Part shown: positions 18,166 through 26,332 of the stretch, one piece after another
Layout: the number at the start of each line of letters is the position of its first letter
Numbering within the stretch: the first letter of the stretch is position 1
Origin: Streptomyces sp. NBC_01296
GTDB lineage: Bacteria; Actinomycetota; Actinomycetes; Streptomycetales; Streptomycetaceae
Reading direction: 5' to 3'
Length of the DNA stretch: 64,000 nucleotides
Assembly: GCF_035984415.1 (NCBI RefSeq)
Contig: NZ_CP130720.1
Location: 8,618,001 to 8,682,000 of the forward strand
Made by a program: the position numbers and the translations under genes
The notes under the pieces: generated by a model
The model's input: only the letters and a program-made list of their open reading frames with translations
Database searches by the model: none
What the model was told of the DNA's origin: nothing

Positions 18166-18460
18166 CCGGCCGTACCGCCCCTGCCCCGCACGGGCTGAGG
18201 GGAAGTGATTACAGGTTCCCGATCCGCCTCGCGTGATCACGGGCCGGGTGCACGTGTTGTCCGGCCACGGGGAGGGAGTCGATCCGGTACCCCGAGCTCT
18301 CCCCCGCCCTGTTCAGCGAGACCGTCCAGACCAGCGAAGCCACCGCTGCACAGAGGCGAAACTTCAGTTGCGTGGAAGGCACGGGTTTCCATGTGTGGCG
18401 TGGATCATGTCGGAGGGATAACCTGCGGCCCGGCTCGGGCGTCTAGGAGGTGTCAGATCA

Positions 18461-18778
18461 GTGAGAGCAGCGCTGCACGAGTGGGACGAGGAGCGTCTCG
18501 TCCGGCTGGTGGCCAAGGGAGACCGTGTCGCGTTCGAGGAGTTGTACCGGCGTACGTCGCCGTGGATGGCGGTGCGGCTGCGCCGCCGCTGCGCGGACGA
18601 GCAGATCGTCGCCGAGGTCATGCAGGAGACGTATCTGGCGGTGTGGCGCGCGGCGGGTGCGTTCGCCGGGTCCTCGGTGGGCGGGACGGCCGTCGGCTGG
18701 CTGTGGACGATCGCGGCGCGCCGCCTCGTCGACGCTGGCCAAGTACGTGTCGACGTCGGCGCACGGCGAGTCGGGTAG
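18461..18778 (+). pseudogene. Truncated ECF sigma factor (region 2 only)
   Basis: The GTG at 18461 follows GGAGGTG. The first 90 residues match sigma region 2 (DRVAFEELYRR, VAEVMQETYLAVW, VGWLWTIAARRLVDA). Homology then stops abruptly and a short out-of-register tail ends at 18778. Region 4 is absent, so it cannot act as a normal sigma factor. The break coincides with the truncated end of an NPP1-type gene on the other strand. Confidence 0.8.
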
Positions 18779-18951
18779 CAGCCGTCCGTGTCGTAGTCGT
18801 AGGCGGGCTGGAACGTCGACTCCAGTGCGGATGCGTTGCCGGGCAGGCCCGGGGGCGGGGCCGCGAAGGCCGCCTGGGGGACGGCGATGACCAGGGCGAG
18901 GGCGGCTGCGACGGCGGCCGCCGATCTCCGTACGCGATGACCCGTTCGCAT
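18769..18951 (-). pseudogene. N-terminal fragment of NPP1-family (necrosis-inducing-like) secreted protein
   Basis: From the ATG at 18951, with GAGGAAA upstream, a signal peptide (RRSAAAVAAALALVIAVPQ) leads into ALESTFQPAYDYDTDGCYPT. This is the start of the mature NPP1-like domain in actinobacteria. The frame then runs into antisense of the sigma fragment. The catalytic GHRHDWE-type heptapeptide and the rest of the domain are missing. Confidence 0.6.
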
Positions 18952-19417
18952 GCGAGGTTTCCTCAGCGGCGTGGGGGAGGAGCGGAGCGGCGGTCTGCCG
19001 GTGCGCGCCCGCAGCATCATTGGCGAGCCGTGACGAGGCGGCAAGGGGCGGGCACCACTGGATCCGCCGTCTACGCGTGTAACCAACTCCATTTTGTCCG
19101 AAGGGAATTGATCGTGAGACCCATGCGGTGCCCGATTCACCCCCGCCCCCAGGGGACACCGGTCTACTGCTGCGACACTGCATACGCCGCCTTGCCACCT
19201 GCTACGACTTAGACGGCGACCGTCTACCGGGCGCCCTTCACCTCGCGGCTCTGCACATCTGGGCCGCGAGGTGGTCCCCAAGAAACGGCCCAGTCCTGCA
19301 ACCCCATCGATGGGCTGCGAACGCGAGACGGGTCTTGAGGCGGTAACCGACCGCTGGGGCACGGCCCCGCTGCCGGCCGCCAGGATGCTGTGGTTCGAGG
19401 GCGACGGGTCGGGGCGC
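18952..19417. other. 466-bp stretch with no convincing gene
   Basis: An open frame at 19128-19346 (72 codons, RHCIRRLATCYDLDGDRLPG) and another at 19112-19210 are present. Neither has a recognisable family, and only the second has a weak GAAGGGA upstream. The region should contain the old promoter of the NPP1 fragment. Confidence 0.4.
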
Positions 19418-20086
19418 CTACGGGAGCTGTCCCGCGAGGGCCTTGGCCAGGGCGGTGGTGCGCTGCCCGTCCCGGGCAGGCGAACCGGTTTCGGGGGCCC
19501 CGATGCCGACGAGCAGGTACGCGTCCCCGTCGCCGTCGAGCTCGAGGTGGACCGAGGAGGCGTTGCCGTTCACGGTGGTGACCGGCGCTCCGCCGGGCTT
19601 CGTGCTGGTGGCTTGGTGCATGTAGTTCCCGAGCGGGCCCACTTCCACGGCCGCGTACCGTTGCACGACGGGCGTGACGGGCGAGAGGGCCAGCGGCTTC
19701 CCGGTCGCCACGGTGTGCACCTCCACGTCCTCCTCGCCGATGTGGAACACGCAGGTCACCAGCGCGCCGGGGTTCCGCCCGAACGGCGAGTTGGGCTTGA
19801 TCCGCTTGCCGCCCTCCCCGGTCGCGACGGCGGGCCCGTCGGCCGCCTTCGCCCGTCCGGGGCCGGCCTCCCCGTTCAAGCCTGCGGCCTTCGCGGCCTT
19901 GGCGATGTCGTAGGGCAGCGGGCAGGTGTCCTGGCCCGCGTCCGGTATCCCGTCTGCGGTCTCCGTCAGCCCGCTCAGGCTCAGCGGCTTCGACCCGGAG
20001 TCGCCGCCGCAGGCGGTGAGCAGGGCGGCCCCCGCCGCGGCCGCCACTGCGATCGCCAGTCCGTATCGCACATCCGCACTCTTCAC
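19418..20086 (-). CDS. Secreted lipoprotein of unknown function
   Basis: 222 residues from the GTG at 20086 (CAGGGGGG upstream). A type II signal with lipobox LLTAC lies near residue 22-26, so the protein is anchored outside the membrane. The mature part has two further Cys (TCPLP and VTCVF) that may form a disulphide. Its beta-rich pattern resembles actinobacterial lipoproteins of unassigned role. Longer starts up to 20239 lack a signal peptide at the right distance. It stands alone, with the next leftward gene starting far to the right. Confidence 0.75.
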   Translation of the reverse strand: MKSADVRYGLAIAVAAAAGAALLTACGGDSGSKPLSLSGLTETADGIPDAGQDTCPLPYDIAKAAKAAGLNGEAGPGRAKAADGPAVATGEGGKRIKPNSPFGRNPGALVTCVFHIGEEDVEVHTVATGKPLALSPVTPVVQRYAAVEVGPLGNYMHQATSTKPGGAPVTTVNGNASSVHLELDGDGDAYLLVGIGAPETGSPARDGQRTTALAKALAGQLP

Positions 20087-20331
20087 GTGTGAACCCCCCT
20101 GTTGGCGGCGGTGGGTGTCCCCGCCGGCATCAGACGATCCTATCCGTGCACGCACCGGGAGGGCCCCGCAATGGCCTCGTACCAGGTACGGGGACCAGAC
20201 CGCCGCCGTCACCCCGGACGTCCTCCTGCCGCACCGCATTCGGACCGTGTCGCGTTCGTCCTACCGTCTCGTCCGTACGAACGACAGGGGACTGGCGGCC
20301 CGTTCCCCGGGGGAGCGGTGGCGTACGGGAC

Positions 20332-21846
20332 TCAGTCGGTGCAGGTGGTGCCGGGCGCGGGCAGCGCGCTGGTGGTGAGATAGCGGTTGGTCGCGTCCTG
20401 GACGCACCTGGAGACCAGGAACATGCTGTAGTCGTCGCCTTCCCGGTTGAGGACGACACTGCCCGGCAACTGGGCCGCCATGGCCGGACCGGCGCTGCGC
20501 GGGGCGAGGGCCTGGTGGGTGGACTGGACGATCAGCGCGGGCGGCGCGCCGTGGACCGGGGCGCCGGCCTTGACCGGGTTTGCCGGGACGGGCCAGCCAA
20601 GGCAGCCGGCGATGGTCTTGTACGAGCGTACGGCGCCGCCCAGGTGCGGGGAGATGCGGGCGAGTTCCTCCTGCAGGCTGGTGAGCTGGGCGAGGCTGTG
20701 CACCGGTCGTGCGTTGTCGAGGCAGGCGGGCACCTGTACCTGGACCTGGTCGAGGGTGTCGTCCGCGTCGTGGGTGAAGTCCATTGCGTCCGGGCCCTTC
20801 CTGAAGTCGGCCGCGTCCTTCTTCTCCGTAGCCTTGACGATGGCGTTGGCCAGCTCCGGCCAGGTGACGAAGGAGACGTTCAGGTAGTCCTGAGTGGCCT
20901 CCCGGATGTCTTCACCGGTCAGCGGCTCGTGGGCCCTTCCCTTGGTCGGGATGGGATCGCGGTCGGCGCCGGCAACGAGGGCGTCGTACTCGGCCGCGAC
21001 GTCCTTGCCGTGCAGAGCGCAGTCCTTCGAGGCCTCGCACCAGGCGACGAATCGGTTGAAGGCCGTCTCGGCGGTGGCCGCCTCCGCCCTCACCCGCTCA
21101 AGTGGCGACGCGGTGTCGTCGAGCGCGGTGTCGAGGACCATGGTGCGCAGCCTGCCCGGGTAGAGCTTGGCGTAGGTGCGGCCGAGGAGGGTGCTGTAGT
21201 GGATGCCGTACCAGTTGACCTGGCGCTCGCCGAGCCCGATGCGTACCGCCTCGAAGTCCTTGGCGGTGCTGGTCAGGTCGACGTGCTTGACGAGGGGGCC
21301 GTTGCGGCCCAGGCAGTCCGCGGCGAAGGCCTGGTTGTGGCGGACGAGCGTGTCGTAGGCGGCCTGGTCCTTGGGGAAGTGGCTGACTCCGGCGGGCTTG
21401 GGGGCCGGCGCGCACAGGATCGGGCTGCTGTGTCCGATGCCTCGCGGGTCCACCGCGACGAGGTCGAACTTGCGGGTCATGTCCCCGCCGATGGCGGGCA
21501 GTCCGGCGTGCATCGCCAGGCGCAGTTGTTCGATCGAGGAGCCGCCGGCGCCGTCGTTGAGCAGCAGGGTGCCCTGGCGGTGTGCCTTGTCGTCGGCCGG
21601 TCTGCGGACCATGGCCAAAGTGAGTCTGTCGGCGTCGGGGCGGGACCAGTCGACCGGCACGCTCATCGCCCCGCACTGCATGTTCTTGAAGTCGGTGTCG
21701 GCGCAGGCGTGCCAGGCGATGCCACGTGTGGAGGGCAGGGCAGTGCCCTCTTGCGACTGGGCGAAGGCGGTGGTGGCGGCGGTGGCGGTGGCCAGCAGGG
21801 CGGTCGCGGCGGCGGTCCAGGCGGCGTACGTGCGCATTCTTGTCAT
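20332..21846 (-). CDS. Secreted alpha/beta hydrolase of the tripeptidyl-aminopeptidase (TAP) type, nucleophile motif altered
   Basis: 504 residues. Signal peptide (ATALLATATAATTAFAQ), then IAWHACADTDFKNMQCG, GGSSIEQL as the oxyanion region, FDLVAVDPRGIGHSSP, and a TAP-like C-terminal domain. Relatives carry YGxSYGT as the nucleophile elbow, whereas here it reads WYGIHYSTLLG, so the usual serine is His and the next Gly is Ser. The DNA (GGCATCCACTACAGC) confirms this. It may be inactive, use the shifted Ser, or bind peptides. AAGGAG precedes the ATG. It is 35 bp from the MFS gene stop and probably co-transcribed with it. Confidence 0.85.
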   Translation of the reverse strand: MTRMRTYAAWTAAATALLATATAATTAFAQSQEGTALPSTRGIAWHACADTDFKNMQCGAMSVPVDWSRPDADRLTLAMVRRPADDKAHRQGTLLLNDGAGGSSIEQLRLAMHAGLPAIGGDMTRKFDLVAVDPRGIGHSSPILCAPAPKPAGVSHFPKDQAAYDTLVRHNQAFAADCLGRNGPLVKHVDLTSTAKDFEAVRIGLGERQVNWYGIHYSTLLGRTYAKLYPGRLRTMVLDTALDDTASPLERVRAEAATAETAFNRFVAWCEASKDCALHGKDVAAEYDALVAGADRDPIPTKGRAHEPLTGEDIREATQDYLNVSFVTWPELANAIVKATEKKDAADFRKGPDAMDFTHDADDTLDQVQVQVPACLDNARPVHSLAQLTSLQEELARISPHLGGAVRSYKTIAGCLGWPVPANPVKAGAPVHGAPPALIVQSTHQALAPRSAGPAMAAQLPGSVVLNREGDDYSMFLVSRCVQDATNRYLTTSALPAPGTTCTD

Positions 21847-21881
21847 GTCGCTGCTCCTTGGAGGTGGTGTTCGGTGGTTGT

Positions 21882-23378
21882 TCAGCCCTGGGGCTGGGCG
21901 TTGTTGCGGGCTGAGTCTGGAATGGTGGACCGGGATGCGTCGACGGTGGTCCGTCGGCCGGTGCGGCGGGTGAGGGGAAGGGCGAGGAGGGCTGTCGAGG
22001 CCAGCACCGCGGCCGAGACGGTGAACGCGGTCCGGTATCCGGCGGTGAGCGCCTCCACGTGCGGTTCGTGCAGCGCGGCACGTGTGGTGACCGAGCCGGC
22101 CAGAGTCGCGAGGGCGGCGAGTCCGATGGCGCCGCCGACCTGGCGGGTGGTGTTCACCAGTGCTCCGGCCAGGCCCGCGTCCTGCGGCGGGACGCCTTCG
22201 ACGGCGAGGGCGGTGAGCTGGACGAAGGCGATGCTGAGGCCGAGGCCCACCAGGATGCTCGGTCCGAGGATGTCGGCGAGGTAGCTGCCGTCGGCGCTGA
22301 TCCGGGACAGCCACAGCATTCCGGCCGCTTCGGTGAGCAGGGCGCCGGTCACGGTCGCGGCGGCCCCGAAACGACGGGACAGGCGCGGCGCGAGGGTGGA
22401 GCCGAACATGTTCGCGGCGGCGAGTGGGAGCTGACCCGCACCGGTGGCCAAGGGGCCTGATCCGAGGACCTGTTGCTGGTAGAGCGGGAGGAAGAAGAAC
22501 AGGGCGATCCATACGGAACCCAGCAGTGCCATCAGCAGGTTGCCGGCGGCGACCCGGCCGGTGGTGAACAGCCTGGGCGGTACCAGGGCATCAGGGCGGC
22601 TCAGCTCGATCACGGCGAAGGCCGCGAGCAGCGCGACGGCGGCGCCGAGGGCGGCGAGCACCCCCGCGTCCGCCCACCCGGCGCCGCGTGCGGTGGTCAG
22701 TGCCCAGACCAGGCAGGTCAGGGCGAGGGTGACGGTGGTGGTGCCCAACAGGTCGAACCGCCCGGACTGCCGTCCGTCCGCGGCCGGCACGAGAGCGGCC
22801 ACGGCGGCCAGGACCAGTGCCGATCCGAGTGCGACGGTGTGGAAGATCCAGGGCCAGCCCCATGCCTGGGTCAGCACGCCGCCCAGCAGGACGCCGCCCG
22901 CTCCGCCCGCGCCGGAGACCGCTCCCCACACTCCGAGTGCCTTGCCGCGTCCGGCGCCAGAGGGGAACTGCTCCATTGCCAGAGCGAGCGCGGCCGGGGC
23001 GATGGCTGCGGCGCCGACCCCCTGAGCGGCGCGGGCGGTGATCAGCATGCCCGGGGTGGCGGCCAGTCCGGCCGCCAGCGAAGCGCCGGCGAACAGAGCC
23101 AGGCCCGCGATCAATACCCAGCGCCGGCCGAGGAGGTCGGCCGTCCGGCCGCCCGCCAGGAGCAATGCCCCGAACGCCAGGCCGTAGGCGTTGACCACCC
23201 ACGTGGTTCCGGTGTCCGAGAGGCCCACCCCGCTGCGGATCTGAGGGAGCGCCACGTTGACGATGGAGGTGGCGAGCATGACGGCGAACTGGCTCGCGGC
23301 CAGCGCGGCCAGCACCGCACCACGGCGGAGGGCAGCGCGCGGGGTGGGCGGACTGCCCCGGAAGAATAGGTGGTTCAT
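21882..23378 (-). CDS. MFS drug:H+ antiporter, DHA2 (14-span) type
   Basis: 498 residues with about 14 hydrophobic spans. Motif A appears as GGRTADLLGRRWVL and motif C as GAVSGAGGAGGVLLGG, typical of DHA2 exporters (EmrB/QacA-like). It sits between the carotenoid oxygenase and hydrolase genes on the same strand, 93 bp after the oxygenase stop. It may export a small apolar product or a toxic compound. The ATG at 23378 lacks a strong ribosome site. Confidence 0.88.
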   Translation of the reverse strand: MNHLFFRGSPPTPRAALRRGAVLAALAASQFAVMLATSIVNVALPQIRSGVGLSDTGTTWVVNAYGLAFGALLLAGGRTADLLGRRWVLIAGLALFAGASLAAGLAATPGMLITARAAQGVGAAAIAPAALALAMEQFPSGAGRGKALGVWGAVSGAGGAGGVLLGGVLTQAWGWPWIFHTVALGSALVLAAVAALVPAADGRQSGRFDLLGTTTVTLALTCLVWALTTARGAGWADAGVLAALGAAVALLAAFAVIELSRPDALVPPRLFTTGRVAAGNLLMALLGSVWIALFFFLPLYQQQVLGSGPLATGAGQLPLAAANMFGSTLAPRLSRRFGAAATVTGALLTEAAGMLWLSRISADGSYLADILGPSILVGLGLSIAFVQLTALAVEGVPPQDAGLAGALVNTTRQVGGAIGLAALATLAGSVTTRAALHEPHVEALTAGYRTAFTVSAAVLASTALLALPLTRRTGRRTTVDASRSTIPDSARNNAQPQG

Positions 23379-23403
23379 GGTGGTCCATGGGGGTGTGGGA
23401 CCT

Positions 23404-23431
23404 GGGCCGCCGCTGAGACGAACGGCGGCCC
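23404..23431 (-). terminator. Hairpin between carotenoid oxygenase and MFS genes
   Basis: A 9-bp stem (GGGCCGCCG/CGGCGGCCC) with a 10-base loop lies in the 93-bp gap. It could terminate or attenuate the transcript from the oxygenase gene. Confidence 0.5.
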
Positions 23432-23471
23432 GGGTGGATCGGGACGGCGGTGGGAAGGTCCGGCAGAGCGG

Positions 23472-24809
23472 TCAGGAGGGCAGTTCGGCGTCGGGGATCC
23501 AGTGGCCGTGGATGCCGGCGGGCACCCTGCGGGGAAGTTCGACGGCGGCGACGGTGCTCAGGTCGCCCGCGTCCAGGACGAGGAGTTCCGAGCTGTCGGC
23601 TTTGATGTCGCTGACGATGGTGAGCAGGTAGCCGTCGTCTTCGGCGGTCGCGCCCTCGGCGGGTGCGAAGACGGCTTCGCCGGGCATCCGGCCCTCGCCG
23701 TGCGCGAACAGCCGTTGCTCGCCGGTGCGGGAGTCGAGCTTGGCCGTGTGGTAGCCCGACAGTCCCGCGCCGGGGAAGGCGATGGCGTAGCTGTAGCGGT
23801 AGTCCGCACCGGTGTGGGCGTCGTTGATCGCGGGGAACTCGGTGACCAGGTCGTTGAGGGATTCGGTGGTGACCGTGCCGGTGGCGGGGTCGATGATCCA
23901 GCGGTGGAAGGTCGAGCCGGCGTTGGGGGTGGTGCCGTAGCCGGGAGCGCCGACCCACCACTTCCACGAGCTCTCCCAGGCGGAACGGTCGAATCGGGGT
24001 GCTTCGAGGACGATCCGGCCTCGTGCGTCGGAGTAGGCGTTGGCGACGTGCAGCAGCACGGCCTGGTCAGGCACCTCGAACCAGGTGGTCCTGCCTCCGG
24101 CACGCGGGACCACGCCGATGCGCAGCGGGACGTCGTCGTGCCAGCGGTAGGGGATGCCGGACTGCTCCGCGTGGTCGAAGACCACCGGCGAGTCGATGAA
24201 GACGACGTGCTCGCGGGTGATGGCGAAGTCGTGCATGAGCGACGGGCCGGCGCCTTCGACGATCTGTGACCTGACGATGGCGCCGGACGCGTCGGCCACG
24301 TAATAGGTCAGGTGGGGCGGGAAGGGGCTGTAGCTGAAGAAGTGCAGCTCACCGGTTTCCGGGTCCTCCTTGGGGTGGGCGGTCATCGCGCTGGTGAGCT
24401 TGCCGCCGAAGTCGTACACGCCGATCGTGTCGAGGTCGGCGCTGACCTCCCAGGGCAGGTTGGCCTCCTGGAGTGCCAGGTAGCGACCGCCATGGAAGAT
24501 GATGTTGGTGGCGGCGGCGCTGACTTCGAGTTCGGTCCCGGTGAAGGGGACGCCGTCCAGGAAGGGGGTCTTCACCCAGCGATTGCGGTACCACTCGGCC
24601 CGGCCGTCCTTGAGGCGGATGCCGTGGAGCATGCCCTCGCCTCGAAACCAGTGAGTGGGGGTGATGCCCGGCTTGGGGTTGTGGCCGTTGCGGAAGTAGC
24701 GGCCGTTCAGCTCCGGCGGGAGAGTGCCCCGCACTTGGAGCTCACGGCCCGCGATCTCGTCGGTGACGGGGGAAAAGTGCTCGCTGATGTAGGGCTTGCT
24801 AAGAGTCAT
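23472..24809 (-). CDS. Carotenoid cleavage oxygenase family (RPE65/CCO) enzyme
   Basis: About 445 residues. The four iron-binding histidines appear in TAHPKED, LMHDFAITRE, VLLHVANAY and GIHGHW. NGRYFRNGHNPKPG and HWFRGEGMLHGI are N-terminal family motifs. The ATG at 24809 is preferred over 24815 because GGAAAG then lies 7 bp upstream. These non-haem iron dioxygenases split carotenoids, stilbenes or lignin-derived alkenes. No carotenoid biosynthesis gene is in the window, so a plant phenolic such as a stilbene is worth considering next to the plant-biomass genes. Confidence 0.9.
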   Translation of the reverse strand: MTLSKPYISEHFSPVTDEIAGRELQVRGTLPPELNGRYFRNGHNPKPGITPTHWFRGEGMLHGIRLKDGRAEWYRNRWVKTPFLDGVPFTGTELEVSAAATNIIFHGGRYLALQEANLPWEVSADLDTIGVYDFGGKLTSAMTAHPKEDPETGELHFFSYSPFPPHLTYYVADASGAIVRSQIVEGAGPSLMHDFAITREHVVFIDSPVVFDHAEQSGIPYRWHDDVPLRIGVVPRAGGRTTWFEVPDQAVLLHVANAYSDARGRIVLEAPRFDRSAWESSWKWWVGAPGYGTTPNAGSTFHRWIIDPATGTVTTESLNDLVTEFPAINDAHTGADYRYSYAIAFPGAGLSGYHTAKLDSRTGEQRLFAHGEGRMPGEAVFAPAEGATAEDDGYLLTIVSDIKADSSELLVLDAGDLSTVAAVELPRRVPAGIHGHWIPDAELPS

Positions 24810-24909
24810 GGTCATTCTTTCCGGGACGAGAGGGTGAGATGAGCGGGGTCAGGAAGGACGGACCGTGCACGCCTGGCCGGTATCGGACAGTTCGACGTGG
24901 CGGGCGTTG

Positions 24910-25027
24910 TGTCGGTCGGTTCCGTGGGAACTCCCTTATCGTCGTCCGGCGCTGCAGTCGGTCACGTCCGCCTTTCCGCTCGTGGCGGGTTACCCGAAAG
25001 TCGTATCCGGCCTGCCCGGTCGTCTGA
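24910..25027 (+). repeat. 118-bp dispersed repeat, copy A
   Basis: Aligns without gaps to the reverse complement of 29292-29409. The last 50 bp are the best conserved (CTTTCCGCTCGT, ACCCGAAAGTCGTA) and include the dyad CGGGT-T-ACCCG at 24986-24996. Both copies encode a similar peptide end (RVTRKSY then PVV-stop) in one frame, so the block may be coding-derived or regulatory. Confidence 0.75.
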
Positions 25028-25234
25028 CGCTGCGCCGAAATAGGTGGGGCCAAGTGGGCGTCAAGGAATGGAACGGGCATGCCGGCGGCGAGGCCGAAAG
25101 CGATCTCAGGCGCTTTGCGTTGGGCTTGGGCAACGCCGTGGCCGACAGCACGCGCAACGCGGGAGGAACGCAATCTGGTCTCGAACTGCGCGCGCCGAAC
25201 CCTCGGATGACGAGGAGTCCGGTCGCGGCCTCGT

Positions 25235-25468
25235 TCAGACCGTGCAGCAGCACCCTGGTGCCGATATCCGCCTCAACGGGCAGGTCCGGGGCGCTGCCCG
25301 GCTCTCCCGCGCCGCCTGGAGCGGGGCGTCCAGCCGCCGTAGCTCGGCATGCCATCCGATCAGCTCATACGTGCGTGTCCCGGCCGAGTCCGAGTCCGAG
25401 CCCCGTGCGGTCGTGCGCCGCACCGGGTCCGCAACAGACTGGGTCGCCCGGAAGCCCAGGCCGAACAA
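25235..25468 (-). pseudogene. Possible relic of a LuxR-type ATP-binding regulator
   Basis: The minus strand reads YELIGWHAELRRLDAPLQAA, which resembles the start of the AAA domain of large LuxR-family (LAL) regulators. The P-loop that should follow is missing and the frame ends in 77 codons. Nothing else is supportable between 25028 and 25666. Confidence 0.3.
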
Positions 25469-25666
25469 CAGGACGCCACGGACTCCGCGGGCGCCGCCGG
25501 AGCCGAGGGGGCGGCGGCGCGCTGCCGCTCGGCACAGCGGATGCCGACAGCGGCCTCACTCCCGGCCGACCGCCGTCGAGAGCGCGGCGCCGAGCCGGCG
25601 TCCACCGGCCCGGGCAGTCGCCGTAGTCACCTTGCCGCCGTCAACGCGTGCCCGGCCGCGTCGGGG

Positions 25667-26332
25667 TCAGGCGAGTTGGGCGTCGTGGGCGATGATGGCG
25701 ACCTGTGTGCGGTTGGCCGCCTCGAGCTTGGTCATGATCCGTCCGATGTGGACCTTCACCGTCGACTCGCTCAGGTACAGCTCGCCGGCGATCTCGGCGT
25801 TGCTCAGGCCCTGCGCGACCGCCGCGGCGACCTCGCGTTCCCGGTCGGTGAGCGCGGTCAACCGACGACGGGCCGCCTCCACCGTGTCGTTGCCGGAGAA
25901 GGCGCTGAGCAGCCGCTTGGTGATGCGCGGTGACAGCATCGCCTCGCCGCGGGCAAGGACGTGCACGGCACGGGCCAGCTCCCGAGGCGGGGTGTCCTTG
26001 AGCAGGAAACCCGCCGCGCCCGCGCGCAGCGCCGCGTGGACGTACTCGTCGAGGTCGAAGGTGGTGAGCACGCCGACCGAGGGCGGGTCGGGCGCGGCGA
26101 GCAGTCGTCTGGTGACTTCCAGGCCGTCGACGCGGGGCATTTGGATGTCGGTGAGCACTACCTGCGGGCGGTGCCGGGCGACCAGGTCCACGGCGATGTC
26201 CCCGTCACTGCCCTCGGCGACGACTTCGATCTGCGGGTCTGCGTCGAGGATCATCCGTACGCCGCTGCGGACGAGTTCCTCGTCGTCCAGCAGCACGACC
26301 CTCACCGTAGGGCCAGGCTGGTCATCTATCAC
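25667..26332 (-). CDS. Two-component response regulator, NarL/LuxR type
   Basis: 221 residues. The receiver domain has acidic pair LLDDEE, phosphoacceptor Asp in VVLTDIQMP and Lys in FLLKDTP. The C-terminal LuxR HTH is LTDREREVAAAVAQGLSNAE to STVKVHIGRIMTKL. The ATG overlaps the histidine kinase stop by 4 bp, so the pair is made together. With the ABC transporter genes upstream on the same strand it probably forms a self-contained sensing/export operon. Confidence 0.95.
   Translation of the reverse strand: MIDDQPGPTVRVVLLDDEELVRSGVRMILDADPQIEVVAEGSDGDIAVDLVARHRPQVVLTDIQMPRVDGLEVTRRLLAAPDPPSVGVLTTFDLDEYVHAALRAGAAGFLLKDTPPRELARAVHVLARGEAMLSPRITKRLLSAFSGNDTVEAARRRLTALTDREREVAAAVAQGLSNAEIAGELYLSESTVKVHIGRIMTKLEAANRTQVAIIAHDAQLA

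Noticed and set aside
23472..24809. A carotenoid or terpene biosynthesis cluster
   Set aside because: Only a cleavage-type oxygenase is present; no prenyl synthase, phytoene synthase or terpene cyclase is in the window.
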